Shown piece by piece: positions 1 to 8,929 of a DNA stretch of 32,793 bases. Source of the DNA: Bacteroidales bacterium (GTDB taxonomy: Bacteria > Bacteroidota > Bacteroidia > Bacteroidales > UBA7960); assembly GCA_003556325.1 (NCBI GenBank), contig PWRF01000045.1, positions 1 through 32,793 on the forward strand. Direction: 5' to 3'. The stretch's first letter is position 1; each line of letters opens with the position of its first letter. The position numbers were made by a program, and so were the translations under genes. The notes under the pieces were generated by a model, which saw only the letters and a list, made by a program, of their open reading frames with translations, made no database searches and was not told the DNA's origin.

Positions 1-182
1 AAAGCGGTGATATTTTTACCCTCATTCCTGATTTCCCCAAGGAGGCTTTCAACAAAAGCATGACTATTATCCGGCATGAGCTCATAAAGTACAAGGATGG
101 ACCTGGCCTGTTCGAATCCCACTACCCGCTTCCGGCGTTTGTCGGCCCTTAGCACTCTCCGCAGCAGGAAAAGCCTGAACAT
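1..182 (-). CDS. Partial CDS (3' end off window), DUF6913-like small protein
   Basis: Own translation from ATG at 182: MFRLFLLRRVLRADKRRKRVVGFEQARSILVLYELMPDNSHAFVESLLGEIRNEGKNITA, open to the window edge; GGAGG upstream of ATG. Not in the supplied ORF list. Family call is by resemblance only. Confidence 0.5.
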   Translation of the reverse strand, partial: MFRLFLLRRVLRADKRRKRVVGFEQARSILVLYELMPDNSHAFVESLLGEIRNEGKNITA

Positions 183-238
183 GTATATGATCCTCCTTAA
201 GAACTTCACTTATTTCTGATTTTAGAACAGGTTGGTTA

Positions 239-757
239 TCAATCTGTTTTCTTTTGCCAGGCCTGAATGATCTCCCCGACATAAAAGCGATGATAATCCT
301 TGGCCGGATAAACTTTTTCAATATCAAAGGCCTGGAAAAAAGCAGGGTCTATGTCGTCAAAATAGATCTTACGGCATTCGAGGATCAACCGTGCTTCCTG
401 AAAGGCAATGCTTTCCGATGGAGTTTGCAGGGCATTAAGACCTTCGATATTCATCTTGTTGAGGTCGCGTCCGCTTGTGGTACCACATATATTCAGTATT
501 TCACGATATTTTTCCTCAAAAAAGGACACTGTGAAGTGTGCATTCTTTTCGACAAATTCGTATGTGTAGCGTTGCGGACGGATAAAAGTAAAGATCACGG
601 GTTTGCGCCAAAGAACACCAGCTGCTCCCCAGCTTGCCGTCATCATATTGTATGCGTCTTTCTGACCAGCCGTTATCAGCATCCAGTCTTTTCCTATCAG
701 TTTGAATACATTGTCGCTGATATCCTCTGTCTGAATGGGTAAAAAAAGTTCCTCCAT
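239..757 (-). CDS. Flavin reductase-like FMN-binding domain protein
   Basis: 172 aa ORF; MTASWGAAGVLWRKPVIFTFIRPQRYTYEFVEKNAHFTVSFF is typical of the flavin reductase-like split-barrel family. Confidence 0.85.
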   Translation of the reverse strand: MEELFLPIQTEDISDNVFKLIGKDWMLITAGQKDAYNMMTASWGAAGVLWRKPVIFTFIRPQRYTYEFVEKNAHFTVSFFEEKYREILNICGTTSGRDLNKMNIEGLNALQTPSESIAFQEARLILECRKIYFDDIDPAFFQAFDIEKVYPAKDYHRFYVGEIIQAWQKKTD

Positions 758-1072
758 AATACATTCTGTTGTGGGTGATAAATTGAGCGCAATTTACTAA
801 AAAATGAGCAATAACAGGAGAGATTGTTTGCGAAACACATTATCAGGCTGCACGTGGTTGGCCTCTTGCAAATTATGAACAATGCTGTAATTTTGAAGTT
901 TATAAAGGAGCGGATGTTGTTCATCTGAAAGATATTCTGGTCCGGACCATCGGTATTTACATGATGGACCCTGTTATCCGGAACACAGTATTTAAATTAC
1001 ATGAAACGCCCATGTTGTAATTCCCGACCATTCGGGAACAGGATTTTTGACACACAGGAGTATGATTATTTG

Positions 1073-1112
1073 GACGTTTTGACATTTTGACATTTCGACA
1101 GTTCGACAGTTG
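1073..1112 (+). repeat. Five 8-bp units (GACGTTTT GACATTTT GACATTTC GACAGTTC GACAGTTG)
   Basis: Read directly; period exactly 8, upstream of the MBL gene. Confidence 0.9.
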
Positions 1113-1183
1113 CAACACAACCCCTAAACTTTTGACAAGTACATAAACACCTCAATAACAATTAGTTGGAAAAATACAAACAG

Positions 1184-1945
1184 ATGAAAGTTACAGTTCT
1201 GGGTTCGGGTACTTCACAAGGTGTGCCGGTGGTGGGTTGCGATTGCAGGGTTTGCATGAGCCATGATTCGCGCGATAAGCGTTTACGGACTTCCGTTCTG
1301 GTTGAGACAGAAAAAACTGTAATAGTCGTTGATGCCGGGCCCGATTTCCGCCAGCAAATGTTGCGTGCGGGGGTAAGGAAGCTGGATGCTGTGGTGATCA
1401 CGCACAACCATAAGGACCACACCGGCGGACTTGACGATGTGAGGGCATTCAACTGGATACAGAAAAAGCCTATGGATATTTATGCCAGGGAGAGCGTCCT
1501 GGAGTCTGTAAGAAAAGAGTTTTCATATGCTTTTGAAGACGACAAATATCCGGGCGCACCTGAAATTATCCTGCATCCTCTTGGAAGCGGGAGCTTTCAG
1601 ATTGGCGACATGCAGCTGCTTCCCATTCATGCAATGCATCACAAAATGCCCGTTAACGGGTTTCGCATTGGCCGTTTTTCCTACCTTACCGATGCAAATT
1701 ACATTGAACCGCAGGAACTGGATAAGATGAAAGGGTCACGTGTTGTGATCCTCAATGCGCTTCGAAAGGAAAAACACGTATCCCATTTTACCCTTGACGA
1801 GGCTGTATCCATTCTGCAGTACCTGGAGCCGGAGGATGGTTATATAACCCATATAAGTCACCAGATGGGCTTAAGTAAAGAGATAGAGCCAAACCTGCCA
1901 TCCAATATTTCGTTTGCATACGACGGACTGGAAATTACAGTATAA
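1184..1945 (+). CDS. MBL-fold metallo-hydrolase, PhnP-like
   Basis: MKVTVLGSGTSQGVPVVGCDCRVC...THNHKDHTGGLDD: MBL metal motif HxHxDH and N-terminal CxCxxC. ATG at 1184 preferred over the upstream start at 1166. Confidence 0.88.
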   Translation: MKVTVLGSGTSQGVPVVGCDCRVCMSHDSRDKRLRTSVLVETEKTVIVVDAGPDFRQQMLRAGVRKLDAVVITHNHKDHTGGLDDVRAFNWIQKKPMDIYARESVLESVRKEFSYAFEDDKYPGAPEIILHPLGSGSFQIGDMQLLPIHAMHHKMPVNGFRIGRFSYLTDANYIEPQELDKMKGSRVVILNALRKEKHVSHFTLDEAVSILQYLEPEDGYITHISHQMGLSKEIEPNLPSNISFAYDGLEITV

Positions 1946-2004
1946 TACCCCGGGCAAATTTTTTCTGCCGCACAGGCCTGCGGGTAAAGCCCCGCCAGAA
2001 CATG

Positions 2005-2030
2005 ACCACGCCCAAAGGACGTGGGTTTTC
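2005..2030 (+). terminator. Weak hairpin CCACGcC..GGaCGTGG followed by GTTTTC
   Basis: Imperfect stem with one C/A mismatch downstream of the MBL gene. Confidence 0.3.
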
Positions 2031-2059
2031 AAGTTAAACTAAGCTCACAGCTGCTTCGA

Positions 2060-3160
2060 TTAAAATGCATAGCCTATCCCCCATTCGATATAATCGGCTC
2101 TTCCGCCGTGTGCTTTAAGGGCAAGGTGGCCAACAATGCCGGGGCGGGTCTGGTATCTGAGCCCTATACGTTTGTATATCAACTGCTCCGGGTCGTAACC
2201 GTAATAGAGGTATGTGCCCAGGTTCAATAGCATCGACAAACGGTTAAATACAATATCGCATGAGGCAAAACCACCGATTCTCATATAGTCGAAATAGTTT
2301 GTGTTGTCATGCTTTTCACGCATTTGTTCTTTGGCATGATCGTCGTAGAACAGGTCAAGGCCCACGCCCCAGCGGGTTCTGAATTTCTTTCTGATGGTCT
2401 GATTGGCAGTAAGGGTTCGGGCAATATAGGTAGGATCTCCGATTGACCTTTCCATCAGGCCAGCTGAGTAGGTTAAAAAAAGTGTTTGGGTTTCTTCATA
2501 CTCCACTTTGTAAGCCTCTTCGTGGCTGTATGTGATAAAATTCGCATCACCCAGGCGGTAGCGCAACCCCATGTTTGCATCCAGCATATTCAATCCGCGG
2601 TTGGGTTTACGGTAGGCACCGTTGGAAAAATGTGTGAACGAAAGTCCCGGTGTCAACCATAAATTTTCGCCGATATGTAAGGAGAGCTTATAGTTCAGGT
2701 TAAAATGAACGTTCCAGGGGGCTCCGATAACCCTGTTCTCAGGGTTTTTAACGGGGTCGTAGTAGGTGTTGAAGTGTGCAAGGCCAAGGGATACTTTGAA
2801 CCTGCGGTGGGTTTTTTGAAACTCGCCAAACATAAACTCCATAAACAGAAACCCGGACCTCACCTCTCCGAGTATGTCAGGGTTTCCCAGGTCGGTAAAT
2901 GAAATACCCAAACCGTAAGACGGCAGGTTGTACACGCGATGCCAGGTCTGGCTGCCTGAAGTTTGCCATCCCAGGTTCAGCTCCAGCATCCTGGCTGGTT
3001 TTCTCGCCTGTTCTTCCAGGTCAGGACGGTGCGGGTATATATACTGGTAATGGAACTGGGCCGAAAAGAACATATGATCGTGGTTTTGCCCGGCATATGT
3101 GTTACTCCCGGCAGCATGGAGCAGGATAATAGCAAATAATATACTGCCAATGTGTTTCAT
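2060..3160 (-). CDS. Acyloxyacyl hydrolase / lipid A 3-O-deacylase (PagL-like) outer membrane protein
   Basis: 366 aa, signal peptide, LSFTHFSNGAYRKPNRGLNMLDANMGLRYRLG matches the PagL H-x-S-N-G region. Confidence 0.8.
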   Translation of the reverse strand: MKHIGSILFAIILLHAAGSNTYAGQNHDHMFFSAQFHYQYIYPHRPDLEEQARKPARMLELNLGWQTSGSQTWHRVYNLPSYGLGISFTDLGNPDILGEVRSGFLFMEFMFGEFQKTHRRFKVSLGLAHFNTYYDPVKNPENRVIGAPWNVHFNLNYKLSLHIGENLWLTPGLSFTHFSNGAYRKPNRGLNMLDANMGLRYRLGDANFITYSHEEAYKVEYEETQTLFLTYSAGLMERSIGDPTYIARTLTANQTIRKKFRTRWGVGLDLFYDDHAKEQMREKHDNTNYFDYMRIGGFASCDIVFNRLSMLLNLGTYLYYGYDPEQLIYKRIGLRYQTRPGIVGHLALKAHGGRADYIEWGIGYAF

Positions 3161-3171
3161 CTGATATTATT

Positions 3172-3211
3172 GTCAAAAAGTCAAAATGTCGAAATGTCGA
3201 AATGTCAAAAT
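3172..3211 (-). repeat. Five 8-bp units (plus strand GTCAAAAA GTCAAAAT GTCGAAAT GTCGAAAT GTCAAAAT)
   Basis: Read directly; reverse complement of the same family as 1073..1112; starts 12 bp upstream of the PagL-like ATG. Confidence 0.9.
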
Positions 3212-3335
3212 AATCATCCTGCTATGTATCAAAATACCGCTGTGGGATTTGGCTTCGCCAGGCTTGCAATTGACCGGCTATTGTGTTTATAATTTGTTGA
3301 AATTTCAAAGCATCGGAAAGCCTGGATTATGGCTG

Positions 3336-5018
3336 CTACTGCTCTATTCTCACCCGTTTCAGCACCAAATGGTTTAAGGGGTTATTGGTCATATTTTTTA
3401 CGTATTTATGTGTAAACCGCATAGACTGATCATAGTAGAGAAACACCTTGGGCGCTTCACTGATGATCAGGCTATCCATCTTGTGATAGATTGCATGGCG
3501 TGCGCTGTCATCTGTTTCTGAAAGTGCCTGCTGATAAAGATAGTCAAAAGCTTCGTTTTGAAAATGTGTATAATTTGGGCCATCGGGTGTCTTGTTCTTG
3601 CTGTAAAAAAGGGCAAGGTAGTTTTCGGCGTCCGGGTAATCGGCAATCCAGGAGCCTCTGAAGAAAGGGGCATCTGTGTTCGCCATCATTTCGCGCAACG
3701 TTGCAGGAGGCATAACATCAATATCCATGGTGATCCCTATTCCAGACAACTCAAACTGGATGTACTGGGCAATATCCTGGTAAGCCTGGGTTGTATGCAG
3801 TGTAATACCCGGCAATCCGACACCACCCGGATATCCTGCTTCTTCAAGCAAACGAAGGGCTTTTTCCGGATCGTATGTGTACCCACCCGTATTTTCCGTA
3901 AAGCCAGGCATGCCGACAGGCACAAAGCCGGCATGGGCAGGTGTGCCGATGTTGTTTCTCATAAACCGCAACATCTTCTCCCTGTCAAAGCCATAGTTGA
4001 CAGCCCGGCGGATCTTCACAGATCTCATGGGCCAGTCGTCGGGCACCTTCTCCTTGTTCATGACCATGCCGAGGTATTCGGAGTTCAGAAAGGGCATTGT
4101 GATCATCACCAGGTTGTCCTGGTGGCGGGGCTGCAACTCACCATCGGGAGTAAGGAGTTCATCCTGGTAGCTGGGATCTGTCCGGGTGAGCAGGTCGAGG
4201 TTTCCCTGGATGAATTCGAGAAAAGCTGTTTGACGATCCTGTATAAAACGGATTGATACAGCATCGAGGTATGGCAGGCGCTTATCCCCATCGAATTCAA
4301 AATACTTTTCGTTTTTCCTGTACACAAGTTTAACTCCCTCTTTCCAATAGGCAAAGTGAAAAGGACCGGTGCCAACCGGGTTACGGCGAAAATCGCGACC
4401 GTATTTTTCGACAGCCTCACGGGGTACCACGGAGCAATACTGCATAGCCAGCAAAGAGAGGAAAGGCGGGAACGGCCGCTCCAGGCGGATCCTGAGCAAG
4501 GTGTCGTTTGGCGCTGTAACATTCAGGCTCCCGTCGGGCTTTCGTGCAACCGGGTTCATGACCCATGATCCGGGAGGGTTTAAGGAAGTGGAAATCAGCC
4601 TGTTTAAGCTATACACGAAATCTTCTGCCCTCACAAGCCGTCCTTCCCCGCCGGTAAAACATGGGTTGTCATGAAAATAAACATCCTCACGCAAGCTGAA
4701 GGTATACAGCAACCCGTCGTCTGAGATCTCCCAGCTGCGGGCGATGGCAGGCCGCACCTCAAGCTGCTCGTCAAGCTCAACAAGACCGTTAAAAAGCTGT
4801 GCCACAGCCCATATGTTGGCCTGGTTGCGGGCAAAGACCGGATCCAGCGAAGTGATGTTCTGATCCTCATTATACCGCAGAACGGTCATATCGCCAGTAT
4901 CCTCAAAGGCCGGCCCGCAAGAAGCCATCAGCGCAGCAAAGAAAAAAACCACCAGGGCAAAGCGACCCCTTTTTATTTTCAGAAAACTGATCCTGCCGGT
5001 GTTCGCAAGGCGCTTCAT
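3336..5018 (-). CDS. Peptide/oligopeptide ABC transporter substrate-binding lipoprotein (SBP family 5)
   Basis: Lipobox FFFAALMASC; LRYNEDQNITSLDPVFARNQANIWAVAQLFNGLVELDEQL and NPVGTGPFHFAYWKEG are typical SBP_bac_5. ATG at 5018 preferred over the TTG at 5036. Confidence 0.9.
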   Translation of the reverse strand: MKRLANTGRISFLKIKRGRFALVVFFFAALMASCGPAFEDTGDMTVLRYNEDQNITSLDPVFARNQANIWAVAQLFNGLVELDEQLEVRPAIARSWEISDDGLLYTFSLREDVYFHDNPCFTGGEGRLVRAEDFVYSLNRLISTSLNPPGSWVMNPVARKPDGSLNVTAPNDTLLRIRLERPFPPFLSLLAMQYCSVVPREAVEKYGRDFRRNPVGTGPFHFAYWKEGVKLVYRKNEKYFEFDGDKRLPYLDAVSIRFIQDRQTAFLEFIQGNLDLLTRTDPSYQDELLTPDGELQPRHQDNLVMITMPFLNSEYLGMVMNKEKVPDDWPMRSVKIRRAVNYGFDREKMLRFMRNNIGTPAHAGFVPVGMPGFTENTGGYTYDPEKALRLLEEAGYPGGVGLPGITLHTTQAYQDIAQYIQFELSGIGITMDIDVMPPATLREMMANTDAPFFRGSWIADYPDAENYLALFYSKNKTPDGPNYTHFQNEAFDYLYQQALSETDDSARHAIYHKMDSLIISEAPKVFLYYDQSMRFTHKYVKNMTNNPLNHLVLKRVRIEQ

Positions 5019-5050
5019 CTTTTTAAAAATTATCAAAACTCACAAATTCC

Positions 5051-5163
5051 TTAATCTTAACCTTAACCTTAACCTTACCTTAACCTTAACCTTACCTTAA
5101 ACCTTAACCTTAACCTTAACCTTAACCTTAACCTTAACCTTAACCTTAACCTTAACCTTAGCC
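5051..5163 (+). repeat. Hexanucleotide tandem array, consensus TTAACC, 19 units
   Basis: TTAATC, TTAACC x3, TTACC, TTAACC x2, TTACC, TTAAACC, TTAACC x9, TTAGCC; unit lengths add up exactly to 113 bp. Confidence 0.95.
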
Positions 5164-5211
5164 TTCTTGCTTCTTACTTTTTACTTTTTACTACTTACTA
5201 CTTACTTCTTA
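5163..5211 (+). repeat. Heptanucleotide tandem array, consensus CTNNTTA, 7 units
   Basis: CTTCTTG CTTCTTA CTTTTTA CTTTTTA CTACTTA CTACTTA CTTCTTA read directly. Confidence 0.9.
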
Positions 5212-5228
5212 CTTCCAATCCCCTGCAC

Positions 5229-7505
5229 TCAACCCTGCCGATCCCCAGCCGGCACCTTCACCGAGTCACCATCCATCATCGCCGGTATCACGCTTTCATA
5301 CAGTTCGTTGAGCTCATCGATACTTCCAAAATCTTCGCCGTCGACGACAGCATTTTTCCCGGTTACTTCTCCGAGAAGAGAAAACTCTAAAGACGAGCTG
5401 GCCAGCAGTTCCGCTAAGTTGCCTTCATCACCGGGTTTCAGTGTAACCACCACCCGGCTTTGCGCCTCGCCAAAGAGGAATGCGTCTTTCCGGATCTCCG
5501 CATCAGTATCGATGGTGAAGCCCAGCCCATTGATCCTGGCAGATTCGAACAGGGTAGTGAACAGCCCTCCATCCGACACATCGTGCGCAGAAACAATAAG
5601 CCCACGGTGAATCAGCTCGCTGAGCACCTGCTGAAGCTCATGTTCTTCATCCAGGTCAAAATAGGGTGCCGGCGAATTTTTCACCTGGTGATAGCTGTAC
5701 AGGTATTCCGAACTGGCGATGTCGTTTCGGGATCTTCCGATGAGATAGATCTGATCCCCTTCGTCCGTAAACGCAATACCTGTCATCCTCTTTTTGTCTT
5801 CAAGGATGCCAAGCATCCCTATCACCGGAGTGGGGAACACAGGTTCTGTTTTGTTGTTTATGGTGGACTGGTTGTAAAAACTTACGTTGCCTCCTGTAAC
5901 GGGGGTGTTGAGTTTTTCGCATGCCGCGCTCATACCTTTTATCGCACCTACAAACTGCCAGTACACATGCGGGTTGTATGGATTCCCGAAATTCAGGCAA
6001 TTGGTGATGGCCAGGGGCCTGCCTCCGCTGCAAACAATATTCCGTGCGCTCTCGGCCACGGCAATGGCACATCCCTTTTCCGGGTCGGCATATACGTAGC
6101 GGGGGTTGCAATCCACCGACAAAGCGAGTGCCTTATTGCTTCCTTTGAGGTTGACAACTCCTGCGTCTGCCTCTTTGTTGGTGCTCATATTTTTAGTGCC
6201 TACCATGGTGTCATACTGGTCAACAACCCATTTTTTTGAAGCAATGTTATGGTTTCCCAGAAGATGTCGTGCCACTTTTTTTATGTCTGCGGGCATGGGG
6301 ACAAGGTCCATGTTAAATGCACGGTTTTTCCGGTAATAGTCCGGTTCATCGTACTGGCGGTCATATACAGGTGCCCCGCCACCCAGCACCAGGGAGCCGG
6401 CGGGTACTTCAGCCACAAGGTCACCCTGCCAGTAATATTTCAGAATGTCGCCTTCGGTCACTTCCCCGATCTGCACGCAGTTGAGGTCCCACTTGTCAAA
6501 CACCTCCGTCACCTCTTTCTCCCTGCCTTTTTTCACCACTACCAGCATACGCTCCTGGCTTTCGCTCAGCAGGATCTCAAAGGGTTGCATGTTTTTCTGG
6601 CGCAGAGGGACCTTGTCGAGATGTATGATCATACCGTGTTTCCCTTTTGCCGACATCTCCGATGTTGAGCAGGTGATACCGGCAGCCCCCATGTCCTGCA
6701 TCCCGACGACGGCTCCTGTTTTGATCACCTCCAGGGTGGCTTCCAGCAGAAGTTTTTCCTGGAAAGGATCCCCTACCTGCACCGCCGGGATCTTGTCGGC
6801 CGATGCTTCTGTTATATCCTCGGAGGCAAAAGTGGCCCCGTGAATACCGTCTTTCCCGGTTGAGGAGCCTACGATAAAGACAGGGTTTCCTTTACCGTAT
6901 GAAGTTGCAGAAATGGTGTTCCCTTTCCTGACCACCCCCACAGACATGGCATTCACCAACGGATTGGTATTGTAACAATCGTCAAAAAACACCTCTCCCC
7001 CGACAACGGGTACACCAAACGCATTTCCATAGTCGCCGATACCTTTGACAACACCTTTCATGAGCCACTTTGTACGTTCCCGGGAAGGATTGCCAAAACG
7101 CAGGGAGTTCAGCTGGGCAATGGGGCGTGCCCCCATGGTAAAAATATCGCGATTGATACCTCCGACGCCTGTGGCAGCTCCCTGGTAAGGCTCAAGAGCC
7201 GAAGGGTGGTTGTGCGACTCAATTTTAAATGCGCAAGCCAGGCCATCGCCCAGGTCTACAAGCCCTGCATTTTCGTCACCGGCCTCGGCAAGTAAATGCT
7301 CACCCTTGCGGGGAAGGGTTTTAAGCCACTTTATTGAATTTTTATACGAACAATGTTCCGACCACATTACCGAATAGATGCTCAGCTCGGTGAAGTTCGG
7401 CTCCCTGCCGAGGTATTCCCTGATCATGTCGTACTCCTCCGGAAGAAGTCCTAACTTTTTTGCTGTTTCAAAGTTCGATGCGTGACCCGTAGTTTTTTCA
7501 TCCAT
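5229..7505 (-). CDS. purL: Phosphoribosylformylglycinamidine synthase subunit PurL (short form)
   Basis: 758 aa; [53 protein letters not shown] are PurL signatures. Confidence 0.96.
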   Translation of the reverse strand: MDEKTTGHASNFETAKKLGLLPEEYDMIREYLGREPNFTELSIYSVMWSEHCSYKNSIKWLKTLPRKGEHLLAEAGDENAGLVDLGDGLACAFKIESHNHPSALEPYQGAATGVGGINRDIFTMGARPIAQLNSLRFGNPSRERTKWLMKGVVKGIGDYGNAFGVPVVGGEVFFDDCYNTNPLVNAMSVGVVRKGNTISATSYGKGNPVFIVGSSTGKDGIHGATFASEDITEASADKIPAVQVGDPFQEKLLLEATLEVIKTGAVVGMQDMGAAGITCSTSEMSAKGKHGMIIHLDKVPLRQKNMQPFEILLSESQERMLVVVKKGREKEVTEVFDKWDLNCVQIGEVTEGDILKYYWQGDLVAEVPAGSLVLGGGAPVYDRQYDEPDYYRKNRAFNMDLVPMPADIKKVARHLLGNHNIASKKWVVDQYDTMVGTKNMSTNKEADAGVVNLKGSNKALALSVDCNPRYVYADPEKGCAIAVAESARNIVCSGGRPLAITNCLNFGNPYNPHVYWQFVGAIKGMSAACEKLNTPVTGGNVSFYNQSTINNKTEPVFPTPVIGMLGILEDKKRMTGIAFTDEGDQIYLIGRSRNDIASSEYLYSYHQVKNSPAPYFDLDEEHELQQVLSELIHRGLIVSAHDVSDGGLFTTLFESARINGLGFTIDTDAEIRKDAFLFGEAQSRVVVTLKPGDEGNLAELLASSSLEFSLLGEVTGKNAVVDGEDFGSIDELNELYESVIPAMMDGDSVKVPAGDRQG

Positions 7506-7530
7506 AACAAATACTTTCTTTAAGAACAGG

Positions 7531-7538
7531 CAAAAATA
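7531..7538 (-). promoter_or_regulatory. Candidate Bacteroidota -7 element TATTTTTG upstream of purL
   Basis: Matches TAnnTTTG; no clear -33 element at the expected spacing. Confidence 0.35.
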
Positions 7539-7636
7539 CGTAACTAATAGACAGGCTCATAATAAAAATGCATCTGTATCTGACAGCATCCGGCCACATA
7601 CGCCGCCCAGGCAGGCCATAGGCGGTTGCAGACTCT

Positions 7637-8728
7637 TTATCGGCTGGCGACAGGCAAAACCAGGGTTCTCATCTTACGGAGAAACTTTTCCTTTTCTTCA
7701 TGATGCGGACGATGTGCCGACTGTTCAAACCATATAAGCTGTTTCCCTGCAGGTGCCTCGAGTAATTCAAAATACTGCTCAGCAAGCACGGCAGATACGA
7801 TCACGTCATACCTCCCTGTCATAAAGAAGACAGGAACTTCAATGCGGGGGGCCTGTTTTGTCAGATCAAGAGTCATAAGGTCATTCCAGAGCTCATCAGC
7901 GGAAAAGTATGGCATCAGTACCATGTTTAGCTTGTCAATTAATCCATACTGAGGTGCTCTCAGGGTACTGAGGATATACCCGGCATCAATGTAGCGGCCT
8001 CTCTCCGGCTCTTTCTCCACACCGCCGTAATAGGCGACCCATCGGCGTACCAGCAAGGCATCCCGGAGAGTATAATTCTCAGGGATAGTGTCAACGCGCT
8101 CTATCTGGCGCAAAGCTCTAATGTTATTGTCTTCGGTTGCCTTTGACAGGACAAACTCGTAGTTCAGCCGTTCATTGATAAATGGATGTACGCTTTGGCC
8201 TGTTGAGATATAGGCATGCAGCATTCCGGGGTGCTGCGAGGCAAAGATGGCACCAAAGCTGCTGCCCCAGGAATGTCCCCATAAAAAGACCTTTTCCACA
8301 TCAAGAAGATCCTGCAGATACTCGACAAGCTCTTTTGTATCATCCACAAAACATTGCACACTGAGGGATTTTTTCGGCAGGCGCCAGCTGAATGACCCTC
8401 CTGTGCCTCGCTGTTCCCAGTAGACCATTGTGAAATGCTTTTCCAGCTCCCGCATGACCCCGTTGGTCTGATCTACGGGGAAAAGAGGAAAGCCCGGGCC
8501 TCCATGCAGGTAGATCATTACCGGATTATTTTTATCCTCTCCCCTGACCTTGACAGACTGCCTGACATCTCCAAGCCGGACGCGCTGGAAGTAATATACG
8601 CCACGTTCGCCGATATACTTGCTTCGATAGGCAGTACACGACCAAAGTGAAGAAATAATAAAAATCAGCACAAGCCAAAATAAGTACGTCCTTTTCTGTG
8701 TTCTACTACCAGATATCATAGTATACAT
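7637..8728 (-). CDS. Alpha/beta hydrolase, proline iminopeptidase-like, membrane-anchored or secreted
   Basis: IYLHGGPGFPLF, VYWEQRGTGGSF, LWGHSWGSSFG (nucleophile elbow), C-terminal SAHRPHHE; N-terminal hydrophobic segment. Confidence 0.87.
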   Translation of the reverse strand: MYTMISGSRTQKRTYLFWLVLIFIISSLWSCTAYRSKYIGERGVYYFQRVRLGDVRQSVKVRGEDKNNPVMIYLHGGPGFPLFPVDQTNGVMRELEKHFTMVYWEQRGTGGSFSWRLPKKSLSVQCFVDDTKELVEYLQDLLDVEKVFLWGHSWGSSFGAIFASQHPGMLHAYISTGQSVHPFINERLNYEFVLSKATEDNNIRALRQIERVDTIPENYTLRDALLVRRWVAYYGGVEKEPERGRYIDAGYILSTLRAPQYGLIDKLNMVLMPYFSADELWNDLMTLDLTKQAPRIEVPVFFMTGRYDVIVSAVLAEQYFELLEAPAGKQLIWFEQSAHRPHHEEKEKFLRKMRTLVLPVASR

Positions 8729-8878
8729 ATAACGTGGTTTATGCGATCATGTTTTAGGATGCAATACCGGCAAAGTGCTCCGTAACTGCAAATATATTGA
8801 AGATTTCAACCAGGATAAACCCCACACCGTTTCTGAAGAAGCCTGGCGGGGGTATAGCCTGAATACGTTGTATATTCT

Positions 8879-8886
8879 TATATTTG
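8879..8886 (+). promoter_or_regulatory. Candidate -7 element TATATTTG upstream of lptF
   Basis: Matches TAnnTTTG, 43 bp upstream of ATG 8930; no clear -33. Confidence 0.35.
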
Positions 8887-8929
8887 CAGCGTATTGTATC
8901 CGAAAAAACAAAAAAAACAATCAATCTGT

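Noticed and set aside
109-125. tRNA T-loop-like string GTTCGAATCCC
   Set aside because: The flanking 5-nt arms do not pair and no cloverleaf is visible; it lies in the partial minus-strand CDS.
254-742. 162-aa plus-strand ORF
   Set aside because: Antisense to the flavin reductase gene; composition is a mirror artefact.
1073-3211. CRISPR-like or IS-terminal repeats
   Set aside because: Units are 8 bp with no spacers, and there is no transposase between the arrays.
3558-4256. 232-aa plus-strand ORF
   Set aside because: Antisense shadow of the clear SBP coding frame.
5051-5163. Telomere-like repeat suggesting eukaryotic or linear chromosome end
   Set aside because: The unit is TTAACC, not a known telomere unit such as CCCTAA, and it is internal between bacterial genes.
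5460-6239. 259-aa plus-strand ORF
   Set aside because: Antisense shadow of purL, no recognisable domain.
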